From assembly GCA_049653005.1 (NCBI GenBank), contig JBASFL010000028.1:1-64000 (forward strand): a DNA stretch of 64,000 bases, read 5' to 3'. The position numbers were made by a program, and so were the translations under genes. Below are positions 60,194-64,000 of the stretch, one piece after another. This DNA is from UBA2334 sp049653005 (GTDB taxonomy: Bacteria; Pseudomonadota; Gammaproteobacteria; Burkholderiales; Burkholderiaceae_C). The notes beneath the pieces were generated by a model. It was not told the origin of the DNA. It did not search any database and was given only the letters and a program-made list of their open reading frames with translations. Every line of letters starts with the position of its first letter. Positions within the stretch are counted from its first letter, which is position 1.

Positions 60194-60466
60194 TCAAGGG
60201 GCTTCTGGCGCAGGTGCTTTGGCCAGGCCTTTGGCCAGGTTGCTCACGTCCACCAGCCGCAGTTTTTTGGCGTAGTAGCGGTCCAGCCGCCACTCGGCCA
60301 ATATTTCCAGCGCGATGTCAAAGCGTTTGTAGTCCAGCTTGTAAATCTCGGCCAGGTTGAATGGGGTTTCGGTTTCCAGGGCCAGCACCAGCTCGGCGAG
60401 CGTTTTGGACGCATCGTCGGTGGGGTTGGCTTCGATCAGTTTGCGGGCTTTTTTGATGGCGAGCAT
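60194..60466 (-). CDS. Small conserved hypothetical protein
   Basis: A 90-residue soluble, helical protein: MLAIKKARKLIEANPTDDASKTLAELVLAL, ETETPFNLAEIYKLDYKRFDIALEILAEWRLDRYYAKKLRL (each given only as key residues K5-K6, N15, L45-Y49 and R58-D60). It is typical of short Burkholderiales proteins that lie near phosphate or general stress genes. Unknown function. A start further upstream is possible, but ATG 60466 has normal codon use and a reasonable site. Confidence 0.7.
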   Translation of the reverse strand: MLAIKKARKLIEANPTDDASKTLAELVLALETETPFNLAEIYKLDYKRFDIALEILAEWRLDRYYAKKLRLVDVSNLAKGLAKAPAPEAP

Positions 60467-60575
60467 GGTGACGTTTCGCTTGGGGTTGTGCAGAGATATC
60501 AGGGTTAACGAGGGTATGCCACCACAGCGGCTTTTTTGATGACCGTTGTGTGGCAACCGCGTGAAGGCGGGCGGC

Positions 60576-60601
60576 AAAAAAACAGGCCCCGAAAGGCCTG
60601 T
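60576..60601 (-). terminator. Terminator of the left PhoX gene
   Basis: ACAGGCC-ccgaaa-GGCCTGT followed on the complement by seven T residues, 28 bases after the stop codon of the leftward phosphatase. Confidence 0.9.
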
Positions 60602-60628
60602 GGTGTCTCCCCGCGTGTGTGGGTGGGG

Positions 60629-62779
60629 TCAGCTGCCGATCACGCCACCGTCGTTTTTGGTGATGACGATGGTGGCCGAGCGGGGGCGTTGGCCCGCGCC
60701 GTAGCCTGCGTTGGCGGGCCACTGGCTTTCGTATTTGGCGGGGTTGGCCACGTCGGCCATCTTGGTGTTTTCACCGGCGTGCTGGATGTTCACGAAGATG
60801 GCGCGGCCATCGGGCGTTTCGGTGATGCCGGTGATTTCTGCGCCCTTGGGGCCCACCAGAAAACGCTTGAGCGTGGCGGGCGTTTGGGCTTTGCCCGCGT
60901 GGGTGGTGACTTGTTTGCCGCCGTGGTTCAGGGTTTTGGTGCCGCCGTCGCCGTGCTGGCCGGGCAGGGCGGCCAGCAGCATGCAGTTGGTGGTGTCGGT
61001 GTAGGCGCCGTCGTCGGTTTGAATCCAGCAAATGCCGGTGGCTTTGCTGAACACCAGGCCGTCGGGGGACGACAGGTCGTTTTCGTCGGTGAGGTTGGAC
61101 AGGTTCACCGTGGCTTTGTCGGCCCCGGCTTCCGAGGCAAACAGGTAGATGTCCCAGCGGAAGGTGGTGTCGGTGGGCTTGCCGTGCGCCAGGCGCACGA
61201 TGTGGCCGTTCACGTTGCCCTTTTGTTCTTTGCCAGCCTTCATGTCGGTGTAGACGCGGGGGTTGGCGGCATCGGCGGTGGCCACGGTGCGGTTGCTGTT
61301 GTTGGTGAGGGTGATGTAGACCTCGCCATTTTTGGGGTTCACCCCGGCCCACTCGGGGCGGTCCATTTTGGTGGCTTGCACCGCGTCTGCGGCCAGGCGG
61401 GTGAAGATGGCCACGTCGGCATCGGTTTTGAACTCGAAGTACGAGCTGTTGGCAATGGCGGGGTTGTTGAGCGACAGCTCCATCCATTCGCCGCTGCCGT
61501 CGTCTTTGAAGCGGGCGGCAAACAGGGTGCCCTTGTCCAGGTACTTGTCACCGGCGGCCAGGCGGTTGCTGCCCTGGGCGTCTTTCGGGTCCCAAGCGGC
61601 GGCGGACACAAACTTGTAGATGTATTCGCCGCGCGCGTCGTCGCCCATGTAAGCCACCACAGGCTGGCCGGCCACCACGCGGTCGAAGGTCACGTTTTCG
61701 TGGCCGAAGCGGCCCAGTGCCGTGCGTTTCACCAGCTTGGCGTTCACGTTGTACGGGTCCAGTTCCACGATGTAGCCGAACGTGTTCATTTCGTTGCGGA
61801 AGTCTGCCTTCGCGCTGGCGGCCAGTGCGCCGTTGTTCCAGCGGGTGTAGCGGTCTGCCGTGCCACCCGATTCCCAGCCGTGGCGGCTAGGGGCACCGGC
61901 CTTGCGGCCGTAGCGGTTCAGGGCCTGCACTTGCTTGTCTTTTTGGCGGCGGTCGTCGTCTTTGGCATCGCGGAAGAAATAGCCAAACCAGTTTTCCTCA
62001 CCCGACACAAACGTGCCCCAGGGCGTGCGGCCCGTGCCGCAGTTGTTCAGGGTGCCACGGGCTTGGGTGCCATCGGGGCTGTACACCGTGGCCAGGTGTT
62101 CGCTGCCTTTGGCGGGGCCGCTGACCACCACCTCGGTCAGGGTGGTGACACGGCGGTTGAAGGCCGAGCCAGGCTTGTGGGCCCACTGTTTGCCGTTGGT
62201 TTGCACCTCGGTCACGGAAATGCCGTGAATCATCAGCTCTTTGTCGATTTCCGAGGCCGGGCGGGGCAGGGTGGACGTGCCGCCGTTGGCGTGGATGAAG
62301 AAGGAAGACAGCTTTTCGTCGGTGGTGGCCTCGTGGTTCATGGCCAGCAGGCCGCGCGAGGCGAAGGTGTCAGACGGTTGGCCGCTGGCGTCCAGGCCAA
62401 ACCATTCAATGCCGTCGTGGTGGTCGCCGGCGCGGTTGCCAAAGTCGGTGTCGGTGCCGTCGTTCTTGAAGGCGGGTGTTTGGGCCGTGAGGGGGTCGCC
62501 CAGTGCGTACACCACTTGGGCGGTGTAGCCCTCGGGCACCACCACGGCATCGGCCTGGCTTTTGGCCACGGGCTTGAAACCCAGTGCCTGGGCTGAACCC
62601 CCGCCCAGCGTGGTGGCGCAACCCCCCAGCGCGGTGGCACTGGCCGCTGCCAAGCTGGCCCCTTTGAACAGGCTGCGGCGGCTCAGGCGGGTGTCCAGCA
62701 CCGTTTCAAAACGGGTGTTGGGGGTGGTGTTGGAGTCTTCGTCGTTGAAATCGACGGCGGCGGTGTGGGGTGTGTTCAT
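60629..62779 (-). CDS. PhoX-family alkaline phosphatase, Tat-exported
   Basis: A 716-residue calcium/iron-dependent alkaline phosphatase family protein (DUF839/PhoX). LSRRSLFKGASLAAASATALGGC (about residues 32-54) contains the twin arginines and a lipobox-like Cys. Core motifs: VPEGYTAQVVYALGDPL, RAGDHHDGIEWF, GLLAMNHEATTDE, GTLNNCGTGRTPWGTFVSGEENW (each in family order) and NPKNGEVYITLTNNS. It releases phosphate from organic esters in the periplasm. Divergent from a second PhoX over a 164-base shared promoter region. Confidence 0.92.
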   Translation of the reverse strand: MNTPHTAAVDFNDEDSNTTPNTRFETVLDTRLSRRSLFKGASLAAASATALGGCATTLGGGSAQALGFKPVAKSQADAVVVPEGYTAQVVYALGDPLTAQTPAFKNDGTDTDFGNRAGDHHDGIEWFGLDASGQPSDTFASRGLLAMNHEATTDEKLSSFFIHANGGTSTLPRPASEIDKELMIHGISVTEVQTNGKQWAHKPGSAFNRRVTTLTEVVVSGPAKGSEHLATVYSPDGTQARGTLNNCGTGRTPWGTFVSGEENWFGYFFRDAKDDDRRQKDKQVQALNRYGRKAGAPSRHGWESGGTADRYTRWNNGALAASAKADFRNEMNTFGYIVELDPYNVNAKLVKRTALGRFGHENVTFDRVVAGQPVVAYMGDDARGEYIYKFVSAAAWDPKDAQGSNRLAAGDKYLDKGTLFAARFKDDGSGEWMELSLNNPAIANSSYFEFKTDADVAIFTRLAADAVQATKMDRPEWAGVNPKNGEVYITLTNNSNRTVATADAANPRVYTDMKAGKEQKGNVNGHIVRLAHGKPTDTTFRWDIYLFASEAGADKATVNLSNLTDENDLSSPDGLVFSKATGICWIQTDDGAYTDTTNCMLLAALPGQHGDGGTKTLNHGGKQVTTHAGKAQTPATLKRFLVGPKGAEITGITETPDGRAIFVNIQHAGENTKMADVANPAKYESQWPANAGYGAGQRPRSATIVITKNDGGVIGS

Positions 62780-62832
62780 GGGGTGCAACGTTTTCGAACA
62801 GGGGTTGTAACCCCGTCCATCGTGTCGCCTTC

Positions 62833-62901
62833 GTGTGTCTGTTTCGTGACACATCTGTGGCGCACAAGGGCATGCAAAGGGGTCACGGTTTTGTCACACA
62901 A
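62833..62901. promoter_or_regulatory. Pho-box-like repeats in the divergent PhoX promoter region
   Basis: Rightward: GGTCACGGTTT-TGTCACAC (TCAC at 62883 and 62894, 11 bases apart). Leftward, on the complement: TGTCACGAAAC-AGACACAC (62833-62852), more degenerate. They fit PhoB-type direct repeats serving the two phosphatase genes. Confidence 0.55.
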
Positions 62902-62943
62902 GCCCGCAAAGCTCTGGGTTTTTTCAACCCACAGGACGATTCC

Positions 62944-64000
62944 ATGTCAGACCAGCAAGACGAGATTTGCAACTTTTCCGACAACGAGCATTTTCAAGAG
63001 GTGCTGGCCCGTGGCGCACAAACCGGCATCAGCCGCCGCCACCTGATTCGCGGTGGCGTGGGCTTGGCTGCGCTCTCCAGCGTGCCATTCCTGGCCGCTT
63101 GTGGTGGCGGCGACAGCGTGACCCCCGTGGCCGAAAAAGCCCTGGGTTTTGGCGCCGTGGACAAGAGCCTGCTCGACAACGTGGTGCTGCCCGCGGGCTA
63201 CACCTACAGCGTGGTGCACGCCACGGGTGACCGCCTGGTGTCCAGCATTCCCGCCTATTCCAACAAAGGCACCGAGACCGACGAATGGAGCATGCGTGTG
63301 GGTGATCACCACGATGGTATGGACCTGTACTACATCGGTGCCGATGGCAAATACACCACCCAGGACACCGGCCGCGCGGTGTTGGTGATGAACCACGAGA
63401 GCTCGGCCGATTCGCATTTTTGGCACACCAACGGCCAAACCTCGAACGGCGTGTCGGGCAAAAAATTCACCCAATTCGGTGACTGGGACTTGGGCAACCG
63501 CCCCGAGCTGGAAGTGCTGAAGGAAATCAACCACCACGGCGTGTCCATGGTGGAGGTGTCCAAAGGCACGTCGGGCTGGGCCTACAAGGTGGACAGCTTG
63601 TATAACCGCCGCGTCACCGGCCAAACCCCTGTGCGCATCAGTGGCCCTGCCGCCCACCTGGCCGACATCAAGGCCTTCATGGCCACCCAATACGACCCCA
63701 CCGGTGCCAACGCGCGGGGCACGCTGAACAATTGCGGCCATGGCAAAACCCCCTGGGGCACGTACCTGGCTTGCGAGGAAAACTGGGCGTTTTACTTCAA
63801 CATGCCCAAGGGTGCCAACGCGGTGGACGCCAAACTGCAAGCCTCGCACAAGCGCTACGGTGTGGTGTCGGCCCCCATGTCGGCCACGGCCACCGTGGGC
63901 GTGTCGCAAGGCTGGCACACCGTTTCGGCCACCGACAACCGGTTTGCCCGCTGGAACCTGTCGGCCACCGGAGCCAGCGCCGCAGCCGATTTCCGCAACG
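62944..64000 (+). CDS. PhoX-family alkaline phosphatase, partial at the window edge
   Basis: The frame is open from ATG 62944 to the end of the window (352 residues so far). GISRRHLIRGGVGLAALSS then VPFLAACGGGD is a Tat signal with a possible lipid-anchor Cys. Core motifs match the left PhoX: LPAGYTYSVVHATGDRLVS, RVGDHHDGMDLY, AVLVMNHESSADSHF, ARGTLNNCGHGKTPWGTYLA, CEENWAFYFN. It is a second, diverged copy, so the pair may differ in substrate or in lipid anchoring. AGGA precedes the start. Confidence 0.9.
   Translation, partial: MSDQQDEICNFSDNEHFQEVLARGAQTGISRRHLIRGGVGLAALSSVPFLAACGGGDSVTPVAEKALGFGAVDKSLLDNVVLPAGYTYSVVHATGDRLVSSIPAYSNKGTETDEWSMRVGDHHDGMDLYYIGADGKYTTQDTGRAVLVMNHESSADSHFWHTNGQTSNGVSGKKFTQFGDWDLGNRPELEVLKEINHHGVSMVEVSKGTSGWAYKVDSLYNRRVTGQTPVRISGPAAHLADIKAFMATQYDPTGANARGTLNNCGHGKTPWGTYLACEENWAFYFNMPKGANAVDAKLQASHKRYGVVSAPMSATATVGVSQGWHTVSATDNRFARWNLSATGASAAADFRN

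Noticed and set aside
60536..62596. 686-residue rightward ORF over the left PhoX gene
   Set aside because: Antisense shadow with Gly/Val/Ala bias; PhoX motifs and the Tat signal are on the complement.

Overview
The window comes from a high-GC beta-proteobacterium, most likely a member of the Comamonadaceae (Burkholderiales). Pointers are an OmpC-type general porin, an OhrR-type regulator beside a Tat-exported dienelactone hydrolase, a two-residue-offset DUF2069 gene beside a FAD-linked oxidase, paired Tat-exported PhoX phosphatases, and several copies of a short dispersed repeat sharing the core CAAGCGCTGGAGGCC, a type I associate with this family. The genus cannot be fixed from the sequence alone.

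Layout. (1) About 1-8170 looks like the right part of a mobilisable element: a TraD-like accessory gene and a MobA/MobL (MobQ-type) relaxase flank an array of eight hairpins that is probably the origin of transfer. Its cargo includes an AT-richer two-gene operon with an OST-HTH/LOTUS protein, an exported protein with a hidden 46-residue lipoprotein gene upstream, and a small XRE regulator. It ends at a 20-base copy of the 3' end of tmRNA (ssrA) followed by a terminator. (2) About 8280-14970 is a second element that starts at that attachment site: a P4-type tyrosine integrase, an AlpA regulator, a frameshifted TOPRIM primase, an SF3 helicase, two unknown genes, then a serine resolvase with a res-like region. 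The two elements appear to be inserted in tandem at ssrA. (3) About 15100-22325 is chromosome-like: a yedK remnant, MarR/OhrR plus dienelactone hydrolase, DCC protein plus SDR, and a PD-(D/E)XK nuclease plus DinG/XPD-like helicase pair that carries a perfect LexA-type box (CTGT-N8-ACAG) at its start. (4) About 22800-36225 is a probable defence island: a 1325-residue STAND NTPase with an N-terminal nuclease domain, a GNAT-PIN-GNAT-EVE-like fusion protein translationally coupled to an ASCH protein, two further unknown or nuclease-like genes, and a convergent operon Mrr endonuclease - Nudix - unknown - zinc ribbon that is divergent from an XRE regulator. (5) About 37380-64000 is ordinary chromosome: oxidoreductases, YihY, O-acetylhomoserine sulfhydrylase, a DEAD-box RNA helicase with a long leader, a receiver-TPR protein, a GntR/dehydrogenase pair, guaC, uvrD, a secreted trypsin-like protease, a porin, and a cluster of phosphate-scavenging genes (phytase-like esterase, two PhoX) with 11-bp-periodic Pho-box-like repeats.

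How the parts work together. The left third is mobile DNA whose mobilisation and replication genes are partly decayed (frameshifted primase, resolvase-adjacent fragments). The defence island has no integrase of its own; its modules are separated by 400-800 base non-coding gaps, which suggests step-wise recruitment. The best candidates for undescribed biology are the GNAT-PIN-EVE/ASCH pair, the LOTUS operon, the Mrr-Nudix-zinc ribbon operon with its XRE switch, the SOS-controlled nuclease-helicase pair, and the hairpin array in front of the relaxase.
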